DNA of 64,000 bases. It comes from Persicimonas caeni (GTDB taxonomy: Bacteria > Myxococcota_A > Bradymonadia > Bradymonadales > Bradymonadaceae). Of the stretch, positions 26,424 to 34,232 are shown in pieces. The stretch spans positions 1,701,001 to 1,765,000 of the forward strand of contig NZ_CP041186.1 in the NCBI RefSeq assembly GCF_006517175.1, in the 5' to 3' direction. The notes beneath the pieces were generated by a model. It made no database searches. It was given only the letters and a program-made list of their open reading frames with translations, and was not told the origin of the DNA. A program made the translations under genes and the position numbers. The first letter of the stretch is position 1. Each line of letters begins with the position of its first letter.

Positions 26424-27083
26424 ATGTCCAACGCACCAAAAAATACCCCCGACGTACGTACCCAGATTCTACATGTGGCGACGCAACTCTTTGCGCGCAA
26501 CGGCTTCGACGGCACCCCGCTCCAGGCGATCTCCGACGAGGTGGGAATCGCCAAACCGTCGCTCCTGTACCACTTTCCATCCAAAGAGGAGCTGCGTCGG
26601 GCGGTGCTCGACGGGGTGATGTCGCACTGGAATGAGGTGATCCCGAAGTTGCTGCAGGCGGCGACGACCGGCGAGCATCGCTTCGAGTCGCTCATCAACG
26701 AGATCGTGGTCTTCTTCAACGAAGATCCGGACCGTGCGCGCCTGTTGGTGCGCGAAATGCTCGACCGTCCCGACGAGATGAAGCTTCTGTTCCAGCAGAC
26801 TCTGGGACCGTGGATGAAGATCTTGTCCGACTATATCCGGCGCGGCCAGGAAGAAGGCATCATCCACGCCGACCTCGATCCGGAAGCCTACATTTTGCAG
26901 ATCATCCAACTGGTGGTGGGCACGATCGCCATCGGCGACGTCGTCGAGTCTTTGCTCGACGCGTTGTCCGACGAGCGCTCTCCGCACCGACGCCAGGTCG
27001 ACGAAGTCATACGAATCGCGCGCTCGAGTCTCTTCATCGAGCCCGACCCACCCGACCAAAACCCCTCGAACCCCGACCCCTAA
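26424..27083 (+). CDS. TetR-family transcriptional regulator
   Basis: 219 residues. The N-terminal helix-turn-helix is typical: ILHVATQLFARNGFDGTPLQ, then ISDEVGIAKPSLLYHFPSKE. The C-terminal ligand domain (about 60-200) is all helical and unassigned. It ends 14 bases before an acyl-CoA dehydrogenase gene on the same strand, so it probably represses that gene and itself, releasing DNA when it binds an acyl-CoA or fatty acid; the ligand is inferred from context. Confidence 0.9.
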   Translation: MSNAPKNTPDVRTQILHVATQLFARNGFDGTPLQAISDEVGIAKPSLLYHFPSKEELRRAVLDGVMSHWNEVIPKLLQAATTGEHRFESLINEIVVFFNEDPDRARLLVREMLDRPDEMKLLFQQTLGPWMKILSDYIRRGQEEGIIHADLDPEAYILQIIQLVVGTIAIGDVVESLLDALSDERSPHRRQVDEVIRIARSSLFIEPDPPDQNPSNPDP

Positions 27084-27097
27084 CGACGAGACGACCC

Positions 27098-29014
27098 ATG
27101 GGAAACTTCTACAAAGACAACGACGATCTTCGGTTTTATATCGAAAAGTGGATCGACTGGGAGCCGCTCGTCCGGTTGACCGAGCACGACTACAACTACG
27201 AGTACGGCTTTCAGAACGCCGACGAGGCAGTCGACTTTTACAAGAACGTGCTCGAGATGATCGGGCGCTTCGTGGCCGAGGAGATCGACCCGTATGTGGC
27301 CGAAATGGAGCGCGAGGGGCCCAAGCTGGTCGACGGGGAGGTGATCTTCCCGGAGCGTTTCGACGAGATCTTCGAGCAGATCAAGCAGCTCGACCTGCAC
27401 GGCATGTGCGTGCCCAGAGAACTCGGCGGCATGAATATGCCGCTGCTGGTCTACATGTTCCAGACCGAGATGATGGCGCGCTCGGACGTCTCGATCGCCG
27501 CCCACCACGGCTTCCACGGCGGTATCGCCATGGCGCTTCTGGTCTACTCGATCATGGAGGGCACCACCGAGTTCGACGAGGAGACCGGCCACATCACCAG
27601 CACGCGCTTCGGCGATGAGATCTCCGAGATCATCACCGGCCAAGCGTGGGGTTCGATGGACATCACCGAGCCGGACGCCGGCAGCGACATGGCCGCCCTT
27701 CGCACCCGTGCCGAGCAGGACGAGGACGGCAACTGGTACGTCACCGGCACCAAGATCTTCATCACCTCCGGCCACGGCAAATACCACGTGGTCATCGCCA
27801 AGACCGAGGAAGAGGACGAGGATGCCGGCGCCTACGCCGGCCTCGCCAAGCTTTCGACCTTCTTGGTGCCCACCTGGGTGGAGGATGAGGACGGCAACAA
27901 AAAGCGCGTGGCCACCGTCGAGCGCATCGAGGAGAAGCTGGGCCACCACCTGTCGTCGACCTGCGTGATGAACTTCGAGAAGACGCCCGCCTACCTCATC
28001 GGCGAGCGCGGCGAGGGCTTCAAGCAGATGCTCTTGCTGATGAACAACGCGCGTATCGGCATCAGCTTCGAGTCGATCGGGCTGTGCGAGTCGGCCTACC
28101 GGATGTCCAAAGCCTACGCCGAAGAGCGCGAGAGCATGGGCAAGACGATCGATCGCCACGAGATGATCGCCGATTACCTCGAGGAGATGCAGACCGATAT
28201 CCAAGGCATGCGCGCGTTGGTCGTCGAGGCAGCCTTCCACGAGGAGATCGCCCAGAAATACCAGATCATGGCCGAGATGTCCGAAGATCCGGTCGAGGCC
28301 AAGGAAGCGCGCGCGAAGTACAAAAAGCACCAGTGGGAGGCTCGCGAGATCACGCCGTTGGTCAAGTACTTGGCCGCCGAGAAGGCCGTCGAGATGTCCC
28401 AGCGCGCCATCCAGATCCATGGTGGCGTGGGCTACACGACCGAGTATGGCGCCGAGAAGCTGCTGCGCGACGCCATGGTCATGCCCATCTACGAGGGCAC
28501 CAGCCAGATCCAGGCGCTCATGGCGATGAAAGACACGATGAGCTCGATCATGCGCAACCCGCAGGAGTTCGTCAAAATGCTCGCCCAGAAACGCTGGCAG
28601 AGCCTGTCGGCGCGCGACCCGCTCGAGCGGCGCCTCGCCAAGCTCGAGAGTCTGCTGTTGAGCGCCGAGCAGCATCTGGTGACCAAGACCGCGGTCGATA
28701 AGTTCAGGTCGCTGTCGGGCGTGCCGATCTTCGATTGGCCTCAGGAGTTGACCCGCGAGTGGAATCCCAAGCGTGATTTCGCGTACGCCATGCTCCACGC
28801 CGAGCGGCTCACCAAATTGTTGACCGACGTCAAGATCTGCCAGCTGTTGTTCGAGCAGGCTCGGGAGTACCCGGAGCGACGCGATGTCTTTGTGCGCTAT
28901 CTCGAGCGCGCCGAGCCCCGTTGCCGCTTTTTGTACGACGAGATCACCACCACAGGGGACCGACTGGTCTCCAAGCTGCACCCGGAACAGCAATTGGAGG
29001 GCGCGGCCGAGTAG
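27098..29014 (+). CDS. Acyl-CoA dehydrogenase, large C-terminally extended type
   Basis: 638 residues from the ATG at 27098; the longer frame upstream overlaps tetR. The core carries family landmarks: GQAWGSMDITEPDAGSD (FAD/substrate region), YVTGTKIFITSGH, and IQIHGGVGYTTEYGAEKLLRD near residue 440, where the nucleotide-binding tail of the fold lies. Beyond the usual ~390-residue core there is an extension of about 130 residues, as in the 600-residue class. It catalyses FAD-dependent alpha,beta-dehydrogenation of an acyl-CoA in beta-oxidation. No catalytic Glu assignment was attempted by eye. Confidence 0.93.
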   Translation: MGNFYKDNDDLRFYIEKWIDWEPLVRLTEHDYNYEYGFQNADEAVDFYKNVLEMIGRFVAEEIDPYVAEMEREGPKLVDGEVIFPERFDEIFEQIKQLDLHGMCVPRELGGMNMPLLVYMFQTEMMARSDVSIAAHHGFHGGIAMALLVYSIMEGTTEFDEETGHITSTRFGDEISEIITGQAWGSMDITEPDAGSDMAALRTRAEQDEDGNWYVTGTKIFITSGHGKYHVVIAKTEEEDEDAGAYAGLAKLSTFLVPTWVEDEDGNKKRVATVERIEEKLGHHLSSTCVMNFEKTPAYLIGERGEGFKQMLLLMNNARIGISFESIGLCESAYRMSKAYAEERESMGKTIDRHEMIADYLEEMQTDIQGMRALVVEAAFHEEIAQKYQIMAEMSEDPVEAKEARAKYKKHQWEAREITPLVKYLAAEKAVEMSQRAIQIHGGVGYTTEYGAEKLLRDAMVMPIYEGTSQIQALMAMKDTMSSIMRNPQEFVKMLAQKRWQSLSARDPLERRLAKLESLLLSAEQHLVTKTAVDKFRSLSGVPIFDWPQELTREWNPKRDFAYAMLHAERLTKLLTDVKICQLLFEQAREYPERRDVFVRYLERAEPRCRFLYDEITTTGDRLVSKLHPEQQLEGAAE

Positions 29015-29066
29015 AGCTCGACGAGCAGCATTCGAGGGGCGTCTTCAGAAAGATTCTAAAAAGTGT

Positions 29067-29094
29067 TTGACAGACGCTCACTCTTTGCTAAAGT
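29067..29094 (+). promoter_or_regulatory. Strong sigma-70 promoter of the small RNA
   Basis: TTGACA (29067-29072) is a perfect -35; a 16-bp spacer leads to TAAAGT (29089-29094). Transcription would begin at about 29101, exactly at the base of the folded RNA described next. Confidence 0.7.
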
Positions 29095-29100
29095 GGGTCT

Positions 29101-29198
29101 TGCCTTCGGAGGACGGTCGCACGTAATTCCCCCCAGACCGTTAGCCAAGTACGTGTCCTATGGCTACGCATACGTCCTCTGAAGGCATTTTTCTTTTC
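29101..29198 (+). ncRNA. Candidate small RNA with three-way junction and C-rich loop
   Basis: Helix P1 pairs 29101-29112 with 29176-29187 (one G-U) and can extend to 29115/29173. P2 pairs ACGGTC (29113-29118) with GACCGT (29136-29141) and presents a 17-base loop containing AATTCCCCCCA. P3 pairs TAGCCA (29142-29147) with TGGCTA (29161-29166). CACGTA in the P2 loop is complementary to TACGTG in the P3 loop, allowing a loop-loop contact. A tail TTTTTCTTTTC (29188-29198) after P1 would terminate transcription. The promoter lies immediately upstream. The unit is about 98 bases long and fits no class I recognise. It could instead be a leader element of the glycerate kinase gene 90 bases downstream. 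Confidence 0.65.
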
Positions 29199-29206
29199 TT
29201 GCAGTT

Positions 29207-29253
29207 CTCCCCGTCCGGGGAGGTGCCGAGCGTAGTTTGCGAGGCGGAGGGGT
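29207..29253. repeat. Dispersed palindromic element, copy 1
   Basis: CTCCCCGTCCGGGGAG hairpin followed by GTGCCGAGCG and GCGAGGCGGAGGGG. A second copy with the same order of parts is at 47674-47724. Both are intergenic, as expected of a REP-like element. Confidence 0.65.
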
Positions 29254-29286
29254 GGTCAACAATCGACTCACTCCGAGATTGAGACC

Positions 29287-30666
29287 ATGTCTTCATCACT
29301 CCAGCATCCCAACGACAATCGACCGCACCGACCAACAGCACTCGCGATACTTGCTGCTGCGTTGAACGCCGTTGCGCCTGATCGACTATTGCGCGAAGCG
29401 TTATCATTCGACGAACAGACTCTGCGTTGCGGCGAGCAGATCTACGATCTCGACGCGTACGAGCGGGTCGTGGTGATTGGCGCCGGCAAGGCGAGCGCGC
29501 CGATGGCCCGAGCGCTCGAGCAGATGCTCGCCGACCGCATCGACGAGAGCTTCGTGGTGGTGCGCGAGGGGTACACGGTGCCGACCGAGCGAATCGAGAT
29601 CTTCGAAGCGGCGCATCCGATGCCCGACGAGCGCTCTCGAGAGGGTGCGGCGCGCGTCCTCGAGATCGCGCGTGCGGCCGGTCCGAGCGATCTGGTGATC
29701 TGCCTGCTATCCGGGGGTGGATCCTCGCTTCTGCTTGCGCCGGCCGACGGGCTCACCCTCGACGACCTGCAGCAGACGACCGACGTGCTGGTAGGAAGTG
29801 GCGCCGACATCACCGCGATCAACACCATTCGCAAGCACTGCTCGAAGCTCAAAGGTGGCAGGCTGGCCGAGGCGATCGCCCCGGCGACGTCGCTCACCCT
29901 GGTCCTGTCGGACGTCGTCGGCAATCCGCTCGACGCGATCGCGTCGGGGCCGACGGTGCCCGACGCATCGACGTACGAAAACGCTTGGCAGGTCGTGGAG
30001 CGCTTCGAGCTCGAAGACAAGCTCCCCGATGCGGTCGTCGCGCACCTTCGCGCCGGCGTCGCCGGTGAGCGCGACGAGACGCCCAAGCGGGGAAGCCAAG
30101 CCTTCGAGAAGACGACGGTGGCTGTCATCGGCGACTGCGCCACCGCCGCCGAAGCCGCGCTCGAGCAGGCGCGAGAGGAAGGATTCGACGCGGCAATACT
30201 GACGACGACGCTGGAGGGCGAAGCGCGCGAGGTCGGCGTGGTCTGTGCCTCGCTCGCCCGCGAGGTGCGAGATCATCACCGGCCCATCGAGCCGCCGGCG
30301 TGCTTGATTCTGGCCGGAGAGACCACGGTCACCCTGCAAGGCGACGGAACCGGCGGACGAAATCAAGAACTCGCGCTGTCGGCGGCTCACGCGCTTGCCG
30401 GCGAAGCCGACATCTTAGTCGCGACCCTCGCGACCGACGGCACCGACGGCCCCACCGACGCAGCCGGCGCCATCATCGACGGCGAGACCGTCGGTCGTGG
30501 CCGACGCAAAGACCTCGACGCCGTCGATCACCTCCGGCGAAACGACGCGTATCCATTTTTGGAGGCGACCGGCGAGCTCATCCTCACCGGTCCGACCAAC
30601 ACCAACGTCAACGATCTGGTGTGCTTGCTCGTTACGGCCCTTTCTCCTTCGGACCCGACGCCTTGA
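29287..30666 (+). CDS. Glycerate 2-kinase (MOFRL family)
   Basis: 459 residues. The N-terminal DUF4147 domain has VVVIGAGKASAPMARALE (about 60-77), LLSGGGSSLL (about 140) and INTIRKHCSKLKGGRLA (about 177). The C-terminal MOFRL domain has LILAGETTVTLQGDGTGGRN and ATDGTDGPTDAAGA. These enzymes phosphorylate D-glycerate to 2-phosphoglycerate with ATP, feeding glycolysis or serving the serine and glyoxylate routes. It is preceded by the small-RNA candidate; it overlaps the convergent oxidoreductase gene by 35 bases. Confidence 0.92.
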   Translation: MSSSLQHPNDNRPHRPTALAILAAALNAVAPDRLLREALSFDEQTLRCGEQIYDLDAYERVVVIGAGKASAPMARALEQMLADRIDESFVVVREGYTVPTERIEIFEAAHPMPDERSREGAARVLEIARAAGPSDLVICLLSGGGSSLLLAPADGLTLDDLQQTTDVLVGSGADITAINTIRKHCSKLKGGRLAEAIAPATSLTLVLSDVVGNPLDAIASGPTVPDASTYENAWQVVERFELEDKLPDAVVAHLRAGVAGERDETPKRGSQAFEKTTVAVIGDCATAAEAALEQAREEGFDAAILTTTLEGEAREVGVVCASLAREVRDHHRPIEPPACLILAGETTVTLQGDGTGGRNQELALSAAHALAGEADILVATLATDGTDGPTDAAGAIIDGETVGRGRRKDLDAVDHLRRNDAYPFLEATGELILTGPTNTNVNDLVCLLVTALSPSDPTP

Positions 30667-31762
30667 CCTCGTCGGGCTTGGGAAATCCAGGCCGAGTGAT
30701 CTCCTGGTCGCGCTCGGGCCGAATCTGCTCCTCGACAGGCTCGACCATGACCGGCTCGCCCTTTCTGGCCGACTCGTAGATCGCCTCGATGATCTGCACG
30801 TCGGCCATGCCCTCGTAGCCGTCCGGCTCGGGGTGTTTGTTGTCCAACACGCAATCGGCGAAGTAGATGAGCTCGGGGCCGAACTGGTCGCGCTTGGGGA
30901 AGGTGTGCGACTGGGTATCCTCGTCGGCGGTCAGCTCGTACTTGATATGCGTGGCGTAGCCGAACGCCGGCTCCATGACCAACTCGCCGTCGGTGCCCAC
31001 CAGGCGAAACGTATCGGTCTTGGCCGACCCGAAGCTCGACGTGAACGTGGCCAACCGATGCCCCGGAAACCGTAAGATCGCGCTCGTCATCTCGTCGCAG
31101 TCCGCGAAGCGCGGATCGTCGGAGCTCTCCGACCAGGCGCTGACCTCGAACGGCTCGCCCCGAAACAGAAACCGAGCCGCGTTGATGCAGTAGATCCCCA
31201 TGTCGTAGACGCTGCCGCCCCCCTTCTCGATGGGGTTGAGCCGAATATCGCCCTCGACGACATCTTGAGTGAAAGTCGCATCGAAGAACCTCAGGTCGCC
31301 GAGCTTCCCCTGTTGGACCAGCTCGACCGCCTCGAGGTTGCCCGCCTCGAAATGCAGCCGGTAGGCGATCATCAGCTTGACGTCGTTTCGCTCGCACGCC
31401 TCGATCATCTCGCGGCACTCTTCGGCGGTGACCGCCATCGGCTTCTCGCACAACACGTGAACGCCGGCCTCGGCCGCCTGAACGGTAAAGTCGCGATGCA
31501 AGTGATTGGGCACCGCAATATAGACCGCGTCGACGAGCCCCTCCTCGAGAAACTCCTCGTAGTCGTCGTAGTGCACACTGTACTCGACGCCGTACTTGTC
31601 GCCGAGCTCGTCGAGCTTGTCCTGGTCGCCCGAGACCAACGCCGTCAGCTCGCAGTTGTCGGCGTTCTCGAATGCGGGCAGCACCGCCGCCTGGGTGATA
31701 TGACCCAACCCGACGACTGCATAGTGGATGGTGTCACGGCCTCTTGTTGTCGATTGACTCAT
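30632..31762 (-). CDS. Gfo/Idh/MocA-family NAD(P)-dependent oxidoreductase
   Basis: 376 residues. The ATG at 31762 is preceded by GAGGAGCAA; a longer frame upstream lacks a site. The Rossmann domain begins YAVVGLGHITQAAVLPAF, and the conserved CEKPMA motif (about residue 97) supplies the active-site Lys. The C-terminal alpha/beta domain includes GGGSVYDMGIYCIN. Family members oxidise or reduce sugars and related compounds; this one resembles glucose-fructose oxidoreductase-type proteins but has no export signal. The exact substrate cannot be assigned. Confidence 0.88.
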   Translation of the reverse strand: MSQSTTRGRDTIHYAVVGLGHITQAAVLPAFENADNCELTALVSGDQDKLDELGDKYGVEYSVHYDDYEEFLEEGLVDAVYIAVPNHLHRDFTVQAAEAGVHVLCEKPMAVTAEECREMIEACERNDVKLMIAYRLHFEAGNLEAVELVQQGKLGDLRFFDATFTQDVVEGDIRLNPIEKGGGSVYDMGIYCINAARFLFRGEPFEVSAWSESSDDPRFADCDEMTSAILRFPGHRLATFTSSFGSAKTDTFRLVGTDGELVMEPAFGYATHIKYELTADEDTQSHTFPKRDQFGPELIYFADCVLDNKHPEPDGYEGMADVQIIEAIYESARKGEPVMVEPVEEQIRPERDQEITRPGFPKPDEVKASGPKEKGP

Positions 31763-31852
31763 TTGCTCCTCCTCGCGCGCTTGGCATGAAACGAAATGCG
31801 TTCCCGTGCCAAATGTGAACACGAAGTGGAGTGCGGTCTCGGAGCCTCCCGT

Positions 31853-33355
31853 TCAGCCGCCCTCGTCGAACTCGAGCAGCCGCCCGTGGCGCCGAAGCTG
31901 GGCGAGGCTCTCCAGCAGGCGTGTCTCGACCCAGCGGCCCTGGTCGGGCCCGAGCCCGCCGGCGGTCACGAGTTCGTCGCCGCCGGCCTCGACGAGCAAG
32001 ACCCCTTCGTCGCTCGTTTCAACACGCTCCAGCCCGGCGAGGTCTCCTTTGGCGAGGGTGCGGCCCTCTTCGATCAACTCGTAGGTCTGCGGGGTCAGCA
32101 GCAGCCGACGCTCGGCGCGCCGGTAGAAGAGCCGCGCGCTGACGAGGCCGAACGCCAACAAGAAGAGCACCGAGCCGATCTTGGCCGGCCAGGCCATCGG
32201 GATGACCAACACGAGCGTAATCACCACGACCAGCCCGAGCGCCGTGTACTCGGGCCGAAGCGTGGGCATGCCGCTGCGGAAGGTCATCTCGACGCGCTCG
32301 GGCATCAAGTCGAGCACCACGTGGCCGGGCGCTCGCTCCAGCCCCTCGTCGATCCGGCTCACGGTGGCGAGCGCGACGTCGAAGCGAAGCCTCGGCGTCG
32401 CCCTATGCTCCACGAGCACGGTCTCTTTGTGGCGGCTGAGCCACGCCTCCTCGCCTGCATCGGTTCGCGCCAGGGCGTGGTCGGCAGGCTCGCCGCCACG
32501 AAGCCTGCGCAGATAAGAGAGCGCCTCTTTGGCTGACTCGAAACGGTCCTCGGCCACCGGCTCCAACAGCCGGTCGATGAAGTCCCGCACGGAGCGCTCC
32601 ACACGCACCTGCTCGTGGAACTGCAGCCGATTGCGCTGCATGTCGAACTCGGCCGGATGCCTGCCGCTGAGCAGATGCACCGCCGTCGCCCCCAGCGCGT
32701 ACAGATCCGAGGCCGGTTGCGCGCGACCCATGAGTTGTTCGGGAGGCAGGTAGCCGGTCGTGCCGACGACGGTCGAGCCGCCGAGTTCGTCGGGCAGCAC
32801 GCTCTGGACGGCGCCGAAGTCGACCAAGACGAGGTCTCCCGAGCTCCCCTGCACGATATTGGCGGGCTTGATGTCACGGTGGACGACGGGAGGGTTTTGA
32901 GCGTGCAGGTAGCTCAAGATCTCCAGGACCCCCTCGAGGATGTCGAGCAACTCGTCCTCGTCGAACCGGCGGCCCTCCTCGATCAAGTCGGCCAGCGAGG
33001 TGCCTGCGACGTACTCCTCGACGATAAAAAAGCGCGTCTGGCCGGTGTCCGGAAGATCCACGTGAAACGCGTCGACGTACGCCGGGATGCGCGGGTGGTC
33101 GAGCGAAGCCAGCACCCGCCCCTCGCGCTCGAACAACTCGACGGTCTTCCAATCGGGCGCTCGAGACAATTCGAGCTCCTTGACGGTGACCACCTGGCTG
33201 GTCTGGCTGTCGTAGGCCAGCCACGTTCGGCCTTGCCCGCCGCGCCCGATCGGCTCGAGCAGCTCGTAGCGCCCGGCGATCAATTCGCCCACACGCGCCT
33301 CGGCGCCCCTCTCCGCCCCGGTGCGCGCGGCCTTGTTTTCGTCCTCGGGCTCCAC
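31853..33355 (-). CDS. Ser/Thr protein kinase with two C-terminal membrane segments
   Basis: 500 residues from a GTG at 33355, supported by AGGAG 8 bases upstream. The kinase domain (about 29-290) has GRGGQGRTW, the Lys in VTVKELE, HRDIKPANIV and VDFGAVQ, then GTTGYLPPEQ. Two adjacent hydrophobic segments (about 378-418, LGLVVVITLVLVIPMAW and VLFLLAFGLVSARLFY) form a hairpin anchor, followed by about 80 cytoplasmic residues. This layout differs from the receptor-type kinases in the window: almost nothing lies outside the cell. Substrate unknown. Confidence 0.88.
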   Translation of the reverse strand: MEPEDENKAARTGAERGAEARVGELIAGRYELLEPIGRGGQGRTWLAYDSQTSQVVTVKELELSRAPDWKTVELFEREGRVLASLDHPRIPAYVDAFHVDLPDTGQTRFFIVEEYVAGTSLADLIEEGRRFDEDELLDILEGVLEILSYLHAQNPPVVHRDIKPANIVQGSSGDLVLVDFGAVQSVLPDELGGSTVVGTTGYLPPEQLMGRAQPASDLYALGATAVHLLSGRHPAEFDMQRNRLQFHEQVRVERSVRDFIDRLLEPVAEDRFESAKEALSYLRRLRGGEPADHALARTDAGEEAWLSRHKETVLVEHRATPRLRFDVALATVSRIDEGLERAPGHVVLDLMPERVEMTFRSGMPTLRPEYTALGLVVVITLVLVIPMAWPAKIGSVLFLLAFGLVSARLFYRRAERRLLLTPQTYELIEEGRTLAKGDLAGLERVETSDEGVLLVEAGGDELVTAGGLGPDQGRWVETRLLESLAQLRRHGRLLEFDEGG

Positions 33356-33445
33356 CTGTCATACTCCTGACGCAATTGCTCGAAACGCCGGCTTCGTGCT
33401 ATCCAACGTAGCCACACAAAGCCACTACAATCGTGAGGTCGAACG

Positions 33446-34207
33446 ATGAATGTTGCAATCGTCACAGGCGCCTCGTCCGGGCTCGGGTGGGAGTACGCCA
33501 AGCAGTTGGCGCCACGCCGAGAGGTCGACGAGGTGTGGTTGGTCGCGCGTCGCCGGGACCGGCTCGAAGAGCTGGCCGGCAAGCTTATCGGTGCCGAGGG
33601 GCGCATCTTTGCGATGGATCTGACCGACGCCGAGCAGACCCGGGAGCTGTTCGAGACCCTCGAGCGTGAACAGCCCAATGTCGCCTGGCTGGTCAACAAC
33701 GCGGGCTTCGGGGCCATCGGGCCCTTCGAGGATATCGACGTCGACACCCACCTGACGATGATCGACCTCAACGTGCGCGCGCTCACCGAGCTAACCCAGC
33801 GCGCCCTCCCCTATTGTGTGCCCGGATCGCGCATTGTGCAGGTCGCCAGCAGCGCGGGCTTTGCGCCGCTGGGCAACTTCGCCGTCTACGCGGCGACCAA
33901 GGCCTATGTGCTTAACTTCGCCAACGCCTTGGCCGCCGAATTGGCGCCCAAAAATATCACTGTGACCGCCGTATGCCCCGGCCCGGTCGACACCGAGTTC
34001 TCCTCGGTGGCTCACCTCGACGGCGACGACAAGGCGCCCGAGTTTATCTACGCCAAGCCCGGCGACGTGGTGCGCAAGTCGATCGCCGACGCCCGCAAAG
34101 GCAAGCTCAACTCCGTGTACGGCGCGACGATGAAGGCCTGGTCGGCCCTCAGCGGCCTGGTGCCCCGACGGCTCAGCGCTTGGACCACCTCTCTCTATCG
34201 CGGGTAG
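33446..34207 (+). CDS. Short-chain dehydrogenase/reductase
   Basis: 253 residues. Nucleotide-binding TGASSGLG (about 7-14), NNAG at about 90, catalytic Ser in ASSAGFAP and YAATK (Tyr/Lys pair, about 152-156) are all present; PGPVDTEF follows. It belongs to the classical SDR group close to the DltE/YqjQ-like members, reducing or oxidising an alcohol or ketone with NAD(P)H. It is divergent from the kinase gene and followed 25 bases later by the large ATPase gene, so the two may be cotranscribed. Confidence 0.92.
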   Translation: MNVAIVTGASSGLGWEYAKQLAPRREVDEVWLVARRRDRLEELAGKLIGAEGRIFAMDLTDAEQTRELFETLEREQPNVAWLVNNAGFGAIGPFEDIDVDTHLTMIDLNVRALTELTQRALPYCVPGSRIVQVASSAGFAPLGNFAVYAATKAYVLNFANALAAELAPKNITVTAVCPGPVDTEFSSVAHLDGDDKAPEFIYAKPGDVVRKSIADARKGKLNSVYGATMKAWSALSGLVPRRLSAWTTSLYRG

Positions 34208-34232
34208 CCAGCGACCGCAGCCAGATATCTGC

